From the NCBI GenBank assembly GCA_030446505.1, contig JAUJND010000003.1:30514-94513 (forward strand): a DNA stretch of 64,000 nucleotides, given 5' to 3'. Below, in pieces: positions 55,023-63,061 of this stretch. The notes under the pieces were generated by a model. It ran no database searches. It had not been told where the DNA came from and was given only the letters and a program-made list of their open reading frames with translations. The position numbers were made by a program, and so were the translations under genes. Numbering within the stretch: the first letter of the stretch is position 1; each line of letters begins with the position of its first letter. The DNA is from Chroococcidiopsidaceae cyanobacterium YX2bin18 (GTDB lineage: Bacteria; Cyanobacteriota; Cyanobacteriia; Cyanobacteriales; Chroococcidiopsidaceae).

Positions 55023-56453
55023 CTACTTTTTGTCTCCTTGATGTACGGTTTTAACCCATTTCAGCCGCTTTTGTCGCACTGAAATGCGAGCGGTGGTACT
55101 TGCCATTACCACTAACCAGTGGAACATATAGATAGTGCCACGCATAGTCTGGAGTAGCACCAGAAATCTAGATTCAGGAATTCGATTAGGAAATCGCTTC
55201 AGACCGATAAACATCCATACCATTGACATAGCCATTGCTAAGCCGGTAAATGGGCTTAACACTGGTGGACGGTTACGCGCGATCGCCATTACTAAGTCCG
55301 GTACTTGAGCTGTTGGCAGAATGTACTGAATTAGTAAAAAAATGAACAGATCAAAAGTTTTCCGCGTCCCCATCCGGTTGCTAGCAATTAGCCGCCAGTA
55401 ATCTAGATAGCGCTGATATCCACCTTCTGCCCAACGGTTGCGCTGATGCCATAGAGCGCTCATCCGTGTCACGCCTTCTTCTTCCACCGCAGTTCCGGTA
55501 AGAACTTCAATGTCCCATTGAGCCAGATGCAAGCGGAATGTCAAATCTAGGTCATCCGTAATTGTTTCCTCATTCCAGCCGCCGCAATGCTCCAAGGCTG
55601 TGCGCCTCACAAACTGACCATTGCCTCGCAGTTCCCCAATCCCACCAAGTGCAATTCGCTGCTGCTGTACATAGGAATCCAGCGCCATTTCTGCTACTTG
55701 ACCCTGAGTCCAGAAGTTTTCTGGCGCATTCGCAATTACCTTGCGTACCTGTACCGCCCCTACTGCTGTCCGTTGAAATAACGGTAGCACTCGTCGCAGT
55801 AAATCTGATGACACCTGAGCATCAGCATCAAAGACGGCTAAAAATTCCCCCTGTGTCAGCGGTAATACTTGATTTAGTGCTCCTGATTTACCTCCACTGG
55901 CTCCGATATGTCGCCGCAATACCTTCAACTGGTCGTATTCCTGCGCTAGACGTTCCAACACTACTGGCGTTTGGTCGCTGCTGTTATCATCAATTATCCA
56001 GACTTCATACCGATCTATTGGGTAGTCTTGGCTGCAAAGAGCCTTAACTATGTTGCCAATAACCGCTTCTTCATTTTTCGCCGCTACTAGTAGGGAGATG
56101 TAGGGATAATCCATCAGCGTATCATCCGCCGTTAGCTCTGGTTCGCCACGGGAGCGAGCAAGTAGCATCCGCAGGGCATGAATCCCAAACATTGTAGTTA
56201 GTCCTAGGACAAACCAAGACCCCCAAGAAACTAAGTGGAGGGCGATCGTGCCGCTCCATACTATTGTCAAAAAAACAGCCGCTTTGCGTCTTCGACCTTG
56301 ATAGCAAGATGGTAGAGTTGGAGCTAACGTCTCTACCCCTGACTGGTGGGTATTATCGTCTGGCTCCTCTGGATCGGATAACTCAGACAATAATGAGCCA
56401 AGTGCGTCAAGTTCGTTATAAGAATCGCTTTCGGGCCAGGAATTCGCTGGCAT
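55023..56453 (-). CDS. mgdA: Beta-monoglucosyldiacylglycerol synthase-like GT2 enzyme
   Basis: 476 residues. Makes glucolipid precursor for galactolipids in cyanobacterial thylakoids, if like Synechocystis sll1377. One or two N-terminal TM helices (~60-100), then the GT2 core: SLLVAAKNEEAVIGN, IIDDNSSDQTP, VFDADAQ (DxD), ITDDLDLTFR and HQRNRWAEGGYQR (QxxRW-type). C-terminal TM helices follow. ATG 56453. Divergent or isolated relative to its neighbours. Cellulose-synthase-like activity is an alternative but less likely. Confidence 0.85.
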   Translation of the reverse strand: MPANSWPESDSYNELDALGSLLSELSDPEEPDDNTHQSGVETLAPTLPSCYQGRRRKAAVFLTIVWSGTIALHLVSWGSWFVLGLTTMFGIHALRMLLARSRGEPELTADDTLMDYPYISLLVAAKNEEAVIGNIVKALCSQDYPIDRYEVWIIDDNSSDQTPVVLERLAQEYDQLKVLRRHIGASGGKSGALNQVLPLTQGEFLAVFDADAQVSSDLLRRVLPLFQRTAVGAVQVRKVIANAPENFWTQGQVAEMALDSYVQQQRIALGGIGELRGNGQFVRRTALEHCGGWNEETITDDLDLTFRLHLAQWDIEVLTGTAVEEEGVTRMSALWHQRNRWAEGGYQRYLDYWRLIASNRMGTRKTFDLFIFLLIQYILPTAQVPDLVMAIARNRPPVLSPFTGLAMAMSMVWMFIGLKRFPNRIPESRFLVLLQTMRGTIYMFHWLVVMASTTARISVRQKRLKWVKTVHQGDKK

Positions 56454-57235
56454 AGGTTACTTGATTCAACTACCAATATTTGTCTACACCCATAAAGAAG
56501 CTGGGAATTGAATAACACTAGACTACGCAGCCTTCGCACATCAACAGCTTACCTTGGGATTTCATTTACCTCTATTGCACTGGCGATAGAGGTTGTATAG
56601 CCCCTTGATGAGTATGCCTGACTAGGTATGGTAGTCGGGTAAAAGCAGTTACTTATCCGCAGAAATCGCAATTATAACCTCCACCGCTTGGACGAGAATT
56701 TTTAGTGTTATTTCCCCAACTTCAATAAAAGTCAATGCTGCTTTATTGTACCCGACACTTTTATACTTCTTTACATTACCTGGGAGCGCCGCTAATATTT
56801 CTGATATAGGAATTTTATTGGAGTTGGAGTTGTCATCGGCAGTGAAACTAGGGTTGAGCCACTAGACATCCAATTTTAGTGCTAGTTCCATTTCTTAAAA
56901 GCAATCGGAGTATGGGAAAGACTTGGCTGCTACTAGTTTTACCAAGGTGTCAAAGATTTTCACTTCCCCGCTAAGAAGCATGAATTTCAGTATCCCCACC
57001 AATAGAAAAATTCAAGAAGTTTGGAGCACAACAGTGTCCCACCAGTAAACACCTCTTTGACCCTCAGCATCGTAAATCAGCCAAATTATGCTTTAGCCGT
57101 CACTTAGTAAAACTAAACTTTGTGCAAGAGTGCTTGTGTGTAATCGCTCAATTTTTGGGAATACTATAATCAACGACCAAAATTCTTACTTTTTACCTGC
57201 CTCATCCCGTAGAACACATCAGGAATATTCAGAGT
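56454..57235. other. Long intergenic region, possible gene remnants
   Basis: 782 bases. No frame longer than about 60 codons makes sense. Short stretches between 56880 and 57130 have coding-like patches but no recognisable protein. The region may hold decayed DNA and the promoters for mgdA and the gene at 57236. Confidence 0.4.
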
Positions 57236-57610
57236 ATGTCAATCGCGCAACTACAGCCTGCTAACCAGCAAGATGTGAGAATATATATGCCTTATTTTCA
57301 AGGTAACAAGCGTAATATGCTACCACTAGCTATTAGCCTCTATAAAAAAGGATCTCTGGAGGGAGAGCGCAAAATTGAACACAGCGATGGCATTCCGTTC
57401 GTTGCCACCTGGAATGTATCGTCCCTACCCGCAGATCTCACTCGTTGCCGAATGCAGTTTGATGGCAATGCAGAGTTAAGTTACGAAATGATGCTGGCAA
57501 GTTCTGAATTTGTTGATTTTTTAATTGATGTCATCCTAAATTTTCAGCGCGTTCGTACTGCCGATTTTTCCAAAGTGTTTTACCGAAAATTGCTACGTCT
57601 AGATGAATGA
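57236..57610 (+). CDS. Conserved-looking hypothetical protein, 124 aa
   Basis: Soluble protein of mixed alpha/beta character (DVRIYMPYFQGNKRNMLPLA ... FVDFLIDVILNFQRVRTADF). No signal peptide or motif. It is followed by the DRTGG-protein gene on the same strand. I do not recognise the family. Confidence 0.65.
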   Translation: MSIAQLQPANQQDVRIYMPYFQGNKRNMLPLAISLYKKGSLEGERKIEHSDGIPFVATWNVSSLPADLTRCRMQFDGNAELSYEMMLASSEFVDFLIDVILNFQRVRTADFSKVFYRKLLRLDE

Positions 57611-57720
57611 GGGAGTTTACCCCTCTCTCCCCAGCGCCTCTCTTAAATTAAGCCTTAGGTTCGACCTACAATAATGGAGAAGCCCAGTGCGGTTTCAATG
57701 TTGAGATTAGGAGTGAGCGT

Positions 57721-58810
57721 GTGCCAAAATCTGCTAAATATTTGCTGATAGGATCAACCGAGGCTTACAGTGGCAAGTCCGCGACGATCTTGGGGTTGTC
57801 TCATCAGCTTCAGCAAAAAGGACTGGATATTAGCTATGCAAAACCGCTGGCAACTGTTGGGGAGAAGGTACGACAGATGTCTTAGAGGCGGATGTCCAGT
57901 TCATCACACAGAACCTGAAATTATCGCAGCATCGACTACTCCCAACTCTTTTGGCTCTGGATGAAGCAGCTATCCAAAGACGCTTACGCAGCGAAGATAA
58001 AATTGATTACCAACAGCAAATAGGGCAATATCTCCAGATGGCGGGAGGTGATTTTGGTATTGCTGGAAGGTCCTGGTAGTCTAGAAGAGGGCAGTTTATT
58101 TGACTTATCCTTGCTTGAGATGGCTAAGGAATTGGCTGCCAAAGTTCTGTTGGTAGCCCGTTACAAATCGGTTTCTCAGTTGAGCCACTATTGTCTGCAA
58201 AGCAGCGTCTGGGCGATTACTTAATTGGTGTCTTGATCAATGATATTCCTGTTAAACAACTGCAAAGCGTTGATACTGAGATGCGTCCATTTTTAGAGCG
58301 GCAGTATTCCTATCCTGGGAATGCTGCCTAAAAGTGACTTACTGCGGAGTGTCAGCGTTAGAGAACTGGTAAACCAGTTACAAGCAGAAGTCTCTCTGTC
58401 GCTCTGATCGCTTAGATCTTTTAGTAGAAAGTCTGGCAATTGGAGCAATGAATGTTAACGCGGCATTAAAATATTTCCGCAAGCGGCGCAATATGGCAGT
58501 GGTGACTGGCGGCGATCGCGTAGAAATTCAGCTGGCAGCTTTGGAAAGTTCCACCCAATGCCTGATCTTGACAGGACAACTGCCGCCGCCTCCTTTTATT
58601 CTCAGCCGCGCTGAGGAACTAGAAATTCCGATTTTGTCGGTTGATCTTGATACTCTCTCAACCGTGGAAATTGTTGACCGCACTTTTGGTCAAGTTCGCC
58701 TGCACGAACCAATTAAAGTACAGTGCATTCGTGGGTTGATGGCAAGACATTTTGCTATTGACCGCCTGCTTAGCCAACTTGGTTTAGAGCCAGCAGTAGC
58801 GTTGCCGTAG
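57721..58810 (+). pseudogene. BioD-like/DRTGG-domain protein (phosphotransacetylase-type N-terminal fold), about five frameshifts
   Basis: GTG 57721 begins PKSAKYLLIGSTEAYSGKSA, the P-loop of a BioD/CobQ-like ATPase. The rest of the ATPase domain runs through four changes of frame ([73 protein letters not shown]). The intact DRTGG domain (58448-58810) has [15 protein letters not shown] and [19 protein letters not shown]. In cyanobacteria this is normally one protein of about 360 residues. So many indels argue for real decay or a locally poor sequence. Confidence 0.8.
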
Positions 58811-58911
58811 ATGAACAAGTTCGACAATTCCAGCATAATGTAAGATATACCAACGTTTATAGATGGCTGTAGAAGTCACTAAGCTGATTTATGCATTAAA
58901 ATCACGAGAAA

Positions 58912-59799
58912 ATGGATTTAGCGGCAATCGATCCTCTAAAGCTACCCTCACTTCCATTAGAGAGAAAAGCGGATCTACCTGACTGTCCAGCCATCTATTT
59001 TGCTATTTCCGGTTCTGGAGAAATTCTCTACATAGGTAGGTCTATTGCCCTTTGCCGTCGTTGGATATTACATCATAGATTTAAACAACTTAATGCTTTG
59101 GGAAATGTAAAGCTGGCTTGGCTGCAATGTGACAATCCATCAATCCTTAAAAAGCTTGAGTCACAGTTGATTTATGCACTAAAGCCAAAGCTTAACGAAC
59201 AGCTACCATCACTCTACTCCCACAAAAAATCCAAAGGCATAAGCCCAACACAACCGCAAGGCAGCAAATTAGCCTGGGCAATTTTGGTGGTGTTGGTTGA
59301 CCGCCCTTGTAGTGGGTATGACTTGGCAAAGCAATTCGATGGCTCTGTAGGCTTTTTCTGGAAGGCAAGTCACCAGCAGATTTATCGGGAGTTGTCTAAA
59401 CTTGAGGATCTCTTGTGGATAACTTCTGAGACAATTCTCCAAGCAGCACGCCCGGATAAGAAGCTCTACAGTGCTACAGAACTCGGAAAACAGCAGCTTG
59501 TCGATTGGATTGCTCAAGCGTCTGAACCTACACCGATTAAAGACGATTTACTGGTTAAAATTTTTGCTGGTTATCTTTCCCCTCAGATAATTCTGGCAGA
59601 GGTAGAGCGTCACCGTAAAGCTCATCTGGAAAGATTGTCTGAATACAATGATTTGCAGCGGCAGTACTTTCAAAATCCTCAAAAACTGCCTTTACAGGAA
59701 AAGTTTCAGTACTTAACTCTCCTTAGGGGCATCCGTTATGAAACAGATTGGGTGGCTTGGTGTGAGGAAGCAATCCAATTACTTAGTGGAGTCGAATAA
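58912..59799 (+). CDS. GIY-YIG nuclease domain fused to a PadR-family regulator
   Basis: 295 residues. Residues ~20-100 are a GIY-YIG fold: AIYFAISGSGEILYIGRS (GIY-like and YIG strands), Arg in CRRW and the catalytic Glu in LKKLESQLIYALKPKLN. A short linker (~103-117) leads to a PadR-type winged helix (WAILVVLVDRPCSGYDLAKQ, FWKASHQQIYRELSKLE, KKLYSATELGKQQL). The C-terminal PadR four-helix dimerisation part ends in WVAWCEEAIQLL. The frame is continuous. A nuclease/regulator fusion is unusual: the first part alone occurs as free-standing cyanobacterial GIY-YIG proteins, and PadR alone is ~180 residues. Confidence 0.85.
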   Translation: MDLAAIDPLKLPSLPLERKADLPDCPAIYFAISGSGEILYIGRSIALCRRWILHHRFKQLNALGNVKLAWLQCDNPSILKKLESQLIYALKPKLNEQLPSLYSHKKSKGISPTQPQGSKLAWAILVVLVDRPCSGYDLAKQFDGSVGFFWKASHQQIYRELSKLEDLLWITSETILQAARPDKKLYSATELGKQQLVDWIAQASEPTPIKDDLLVKIFAGYLSPQIILAEVERHRKAHLERLSEYNDLQRQYFQNPQKLPLQEKFQYLTLLRGIRYETDWVAWCEEAIQLLSGVE

Positions 59800-59887
59800 C
59801 AGCGCTTGTGTAGCATTATCCCAATACAGATACAGATGCTTCCTCTGGTGCTAAAATAGCGAGGTTGTATTTAATCTGATTCCATCT

Positions 59888-60400
59888 TTGATCAATCAGA
59901 GTCAGTCAATAGACCAACCTAAAGTCGATACATTAGCGCAAGAGCTAGCAACAATCCAGCAAACGGGTGCCAAACGAATTGCTTTGCTAGGATCGCGCCA
60001 CGTACCTCTTACTCATCAGCATCTGATTGAGATGATGAGTTATGCCCTAGTTTTATCTGGTAATCGTCTGCTCACCTCTGGTGCTACAGGAACTAATTCA
60101 GCTGCGATTCGGGGTGCGACGCGTGCTGATGCCAACTTGTTAACGGTGATTCTGCCTCAGAGCTTAGAGCGCCAGCCACAAGAATCGCGCCAGCAACTAG
60201 AACAGGTGATGCATTTGGTGGAAAATCCTGCTAACGACCAGTTGTCCCTCGCGGAAGCCAGCGCTCTGTGCAATCAGGAGATTATCTCTCGTTGCCAACA
60301 GTTGATTTGCTTTGCATTTCATGACAGTCAAACCCTGTTGCAAACTTGTCAAGAAGCAGAAGATCAACGCAAGGTAGTAACGCTTTTTTATTTTGATTAA
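59888..60400 (+). CDS. DprA/LOG-like Rossmann protein
   Basis: 170 residues. GAKRIALLGSRHVPLTHQHL and LTSGATGTNSAAIRGA give the nucleotide-binding Rossmann fold of DprA/Smf-like and LOG-like families. SRCQQLICFAFHDSQTL follows. It lacks the C-terminal winged helix of true DprA. The start is TTG 59888 (the only candidate close to the domain). It ends 5 bases before the next ATG and probably forms an operon with it. Confidence 0.75.
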   Translation: MINQSQSIDQPKVDTLAQELATIQQTGAKRIALLGSRHVPLTHQHLIEMMSYALVLSGNRLLTSGATGTNSAAIRGATRADANLLTVILPQSLERQPQESRQQLEQVMHLVENPANDQLSLAEASALCNQEIISRCQQLICFAFHDSQTLLQTCQEAEDQRKVVTLFYFD

Positions 60401-60404
60401 GTTA

Positions 60405-60839
60405 ATGAATTTATCACAGCTACCGCCATCAAACGTTTTTCTGTACTGTATTGCCGCTGCCGTAGTACTAATTTATCTCCCTTTCGTAGTTGTAGCTTAT
60501 GCCCGTACCCGTGTAGGGTTAGATCTAGCTGCTCCCCGCGCTATGTTTGATAAATTGCCACCTTATGCTCAAAGAGCTAACTGGGCACATCAGAACTCGT
60601 TGGAAGCGTTCACGATTTTTGCGGCAGCAGCGCTGATGGCTTATGTGACGGGAATAAATTCTGCTGTAGCAGTTGGAGCGGCGATTACATTTGTAGTGGT
60701 TCGCACACTCTACTCGGTTTTTTATATTGCAAATGTACCAATAGCGCGATCGCTAATGTTTGGCATCGGCAGTTTTTGCTCAGGCACTCTCATTGTCCTC
60801 AGCATTCTGCAAGCCAATAATTCTACCACCTTACATTGA
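60405..60839 (+). CDS. MAPEG-family membrane protein
   Basis: 144 residues with four TM helices. ANWAHQNSLEAFTIFAAAA is the MAPEG glutathione/substrate-binding signature region and VVRTLYSVFYIANVPIARS the fourth-helix block. MAPEG proteins include microsomal glutathione S-transferases. The start is ATG 60405; the frame extends back to TTG 60393 with the upstream gene overlapping. Confidence 0.85.
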   Translation: MNLSQLPPSNVFLYCIAAAVVLIYLPFVVVAYARTRVGLDLAAPRAMFDKLPPYAQRANWAHQNSLEAFTIFAAAALMAYVTGINSAVAVGAAITFVVVRTLYSVFYIANVPIARSLMFGIGSFCSGTLIVLSILQANNSTTLH

Positions 60840-60890
60840 TTTAAATTAGGATCAATATAGTTTAAATCAATTCTTAACCATCACTGGATT

Positions 60891-61382
60891 ATGGCTTCTG
60901 CTTATTCTTTCGACATTGTTAGTGACTTTGATCACCAAGAACTAGTCAACGCAATTGACCAAACTGTTCGGGAAATTAAAAGCCGCTACGACCTCAAAGA
61001 TACTCAAACGACTGTGGAATTGGGTGACTCAGAAATTACAATTAGCACTGACAGTGAATTCACTTTAAATGCTGTTCATGACATTTTGCAAACAAAAGCT
61101 GCTAAGCGGAACTTATCGCTGAAAATTTTTGATTTCGACAAAGTTGAATCAGCCAGTGGTAACCGCGTTCGTCAAGAAATCAAGCTTAAGAAAGGCATTA
61201 GTCAGGACATCGCTAAGCAAATTACTAAGTTGATTAGAGATGAATTCAAAAAGATCCAAGGCTCGATTCAAGGAGATGCTGTGCGTGTTTCTAGTAAAGA
61301 CAAAGATGATCTCCAAACTGTTATCCAACGCCTAAAGCAAGAAGATTTCCCTGTTGCATTGCAATTTACTAATTATCGTTAA
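60891..61382 (+). CDS. yajQ: YajQ family cyclic-di-GMP/nucleic-acid-binding protein
   Basis: 163 residues, full length. Starts [38 protein letters not shown] and [20 protein letters not shown] are the conserved blocks of this DUF520 fold. Members bind c-di-GMP in other bacteria. A possible functional link to the HD-GYP enzyme elsewhere in the window is only conjecture. Confidence 0.93.
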   Translation: MASAYSFDIVSDFDHQELVNAIDQTVREIKSRYDLKDTQTTVELGDSEITISTDSEFTLNAVHDILQTKAAKRNLSLKIFDFDKVESASGNRVRQEIKLKKGISQDIAKQITKLIRDEFKKIQGSIQGDAVRVSSKDKDDLQTVIQRLKQEDFPVALQFTNYR

Positions 61383-61452
61383 AGTCAAGCAATATCCTAG
61401 ATGTGTTTGTCTAGCTAATTATCTAGCGATATGCAAGTTGATTGTCTTTGTA

Positions 61453-61465
61453 ATATTCTGAATAT
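61453..61465. promoter_or_regulatory. Perfect palindrome upstream of metallothionein
   Basis: ATATTC-T-GAATAT, a perfect 6-1-6 palindrome 47 bases before ATG 61512. A TATAAT box follows at 61478-61483. It may be a repressor operator (SmtB/ArsR family), although it does not match the SmtB consensus I remember. Confidence 0.4.
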
Positions 61466-61477
61466 ATGCTTATACGT

Positions 61478-61483
61478 TATAAT
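61478..61483 (+). promoter_or_regulatory. Putative -10 box of the metallothionein promoter
   Basis: TATAAT, 29 bases upstream of the ATG; the palindrome covers the -35 region. Confidence 0.4.
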
Positions 61484-61511
61484 TAAAGTTTAGGCAAGTA
61501 GGAATAAAGTA

Positions 61512-61673
61512 ATGGCAATTGTAACTCACATGAAATGCGCTTGTGAATCTTGTTTATGTGTTATTGCCGTCGAGGATGCAATTAAAAAGAATGGTAAGTC
61601 TTACTGTTCTGAAGAGTGTGCTGAAGGTCATCCACAAGGCGTAGGCTGTGGTCATAGCGGCTGCGAATGCTAA
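61512..61673 (+). CDS. smtA: Metallothionein (SmtA/BmtA-type), 53 aa
   Basis: 53 residues with nine cysteines and several histidines: MKCACESCLCVIAVEDAI, YCSEECAEGHPQ and CGHSGCEC. Layout and length match cyanobacterial metallothioneins, which bind about four zinc or cadmium ions. It is expressed under metal stress in relatives. Single gene with a GGAATAAAGT leader and a terminator downstream. Confidence 0.92.
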   Translation: MAIVTHMKCACESCLCVIAVEDAIKKNGKSYCSEECAEGHPQGVGCGHSGCEC

Positions 61674-61685
61674 TAATTAAATAAG

Positions 61686-61706
61686 CCCGGAGTTTTTCGG
61701 GTTTTA
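61686..61706 (+). terminator. Rho-independent terminator after smtA
   Basis: CCCG-GAGTTTTT-CGGG followed by TTTTATTATT just past the smtA stop. GC stem plus T-run. Confidence 0.7.
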
Positions 61707-61709
61707 TTA

Positions 61710-62156
61710 TTAGTATTTGCACCAGCAGCTACTCAAACTGAAGCTATGCTGTTGCTGCTTTTAAGCTAGCAAGTAATTGCACCATAATCTTACAAAATTA
61801 TTAGTAAAAATTCTGGGTGATCGCTCACCCTATTTCAAATCAGAATCTTGCAAAATTTCTCCAATTCGTGTCCGCGACAACCGCACTGCTGATCTCTGAC
61901 CGCCAATTTTGCTTTGCTCTATAAAACCAGGGATGTTTGCAATTGGTTAAGAAGGGAAAAGCAAGACTTTGAACGCGCAACTTGTATTTTCCGCCTATAA
62001 CTTGATAGATCTCAAGACTTTTGCTACAACATCTCCATAGTTAACTACGACTTCTTTAAATTCAACACCTAGAACTCGTGACTATTTTTAGCTCCTAGCA
62101 CCTAGTTCGATAAGTATGTATTTGAGTTTAGAACTTCTTTTTAGCGGACTAAAGCT
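61710..62156. other. Intergenic region with a gene fragment
   Basis: About 450 bases. The minus-strand stretch 61830-61950 reads IPGFIEQSKIGGQRSAVRLS and RTRIGEILQDSDLK before a stop. It looks coding but is preceded by a stop codon and has no start, so it is probably the tail of a lost gene. Confidence 0.4.
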
Positions 62157-62873
62157 TTAGAATGAACAATGAAAATCCCAGGCTCGACTGTCTTCACCTG
62201 TTTTTTTTAAAATGCAAATATTTTCTGTAATATACTTAACACCTGTGAAGTCTATTTCAAAAGGATTCTGAGCTATACGTCTTATAATTCTTTTTACACG
62301 TTTTAACAAGTCCGATTTAGTAGAAATATTTACTAATTGGTACGATTTATTTTTTAATACAAAATGCACTACTTTTCTAATACCAGGCATCCAAATATCA
62401 TCAAATACTATATAACCTCCTGGTTTTAACATTTTATCAATATAAAAGAAATCTACTAAAACGTCGTCAAAGAAATGAGAACCATCAATAAAGGTAAAAT
62501 CAAATTGCTCTCCTGCTGCTAAAAGCTGAGGTAAAGCTTCATGAGAAAATGCTTCGAGAAATCGAAATTTTTCTGCCAAACCAGCCTTCTTTATATTTAA
62601 TAATCCAATTGATTTCCATGCTTTGGTTTGGAATGGATCAATAGCAGTATGGCTACCTATACCTTTATCATGATGTGCTTGACAAATAAACATAGTAGAT
62701 AAGCCATAAGCCATACCTATCTCTAGAGTTTTTTGCAGATTCAAGTTGCGAATCAGTTCGTTGAAAAGCAAACCTATCTCATAAGCAGTAGCAGTTGGGA
62801 AAGGGCTAATAAGATTTCCTTCTGCGTCTTCAACATAACCAGTATTATAAATATTTTCTAGTAATGTATTCAT
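62157..62873 (-). CDS. Class I SAM methyltransferase (Methyltransf_24/CmcI-like)
   Basis: 238 residues. TLEIGMAYGLSTMFICQAHH is motif I, FDFTFIDGSHFFDDVLVDF the metal/post-I block, and MLKPGGYIVFDDIWMPGIRK motif IV. It resembles O-methyltransferases in polysaccharide or natural-product loci. AT-rich relative to its neighbours, with long AT-rich flanks, which suggests transfer. Isolated gene. Confidence 0.85.
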   Translation of the reverse strand: MNTLLENIYNTGYVEDAEGNLISPFPTATAYEIGLLFNELIRNLNLQKTLEIGMAYGLSTMFICQAHHDKGIGSHTAIDPFQTKAWKSIGLLNIKKAGLAEKFRFLEAFSHEALPQLLAAGEQFDFTFIDGSHFFDDVLVDFFYIDKMLKPGGYIVFDDIWMPGIRKVVHFVLKNKSYQLVNISTKSDLLKRVKRIIRRIAQNPFEIDFTGVKYITENICILKKTGEDSRAWDFHCSF

Positions 62874-63061
62874 ACATATCTCTTTATGATTTTTGTAGTG
62901 TCGTCACTTAGATAAAAACTGTTTACAATTTTTTAATTTAAAATGTAGAACAGCAATTTTAGTATACTTTCAAAAGAATAAATTGTATTAAAATATATCA
63001 ACCTTAAAATAAATATACAATTCTAAACCTGCCAGCAATTCCTCTGATTGCTAAAAATTCT

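Noticed and set aside
57770..57964. 64-residue frame in the DRTGG locus
   Set aside because: A wrong-frame window through a frameshifted gene; the product is nonsense relative to the family.
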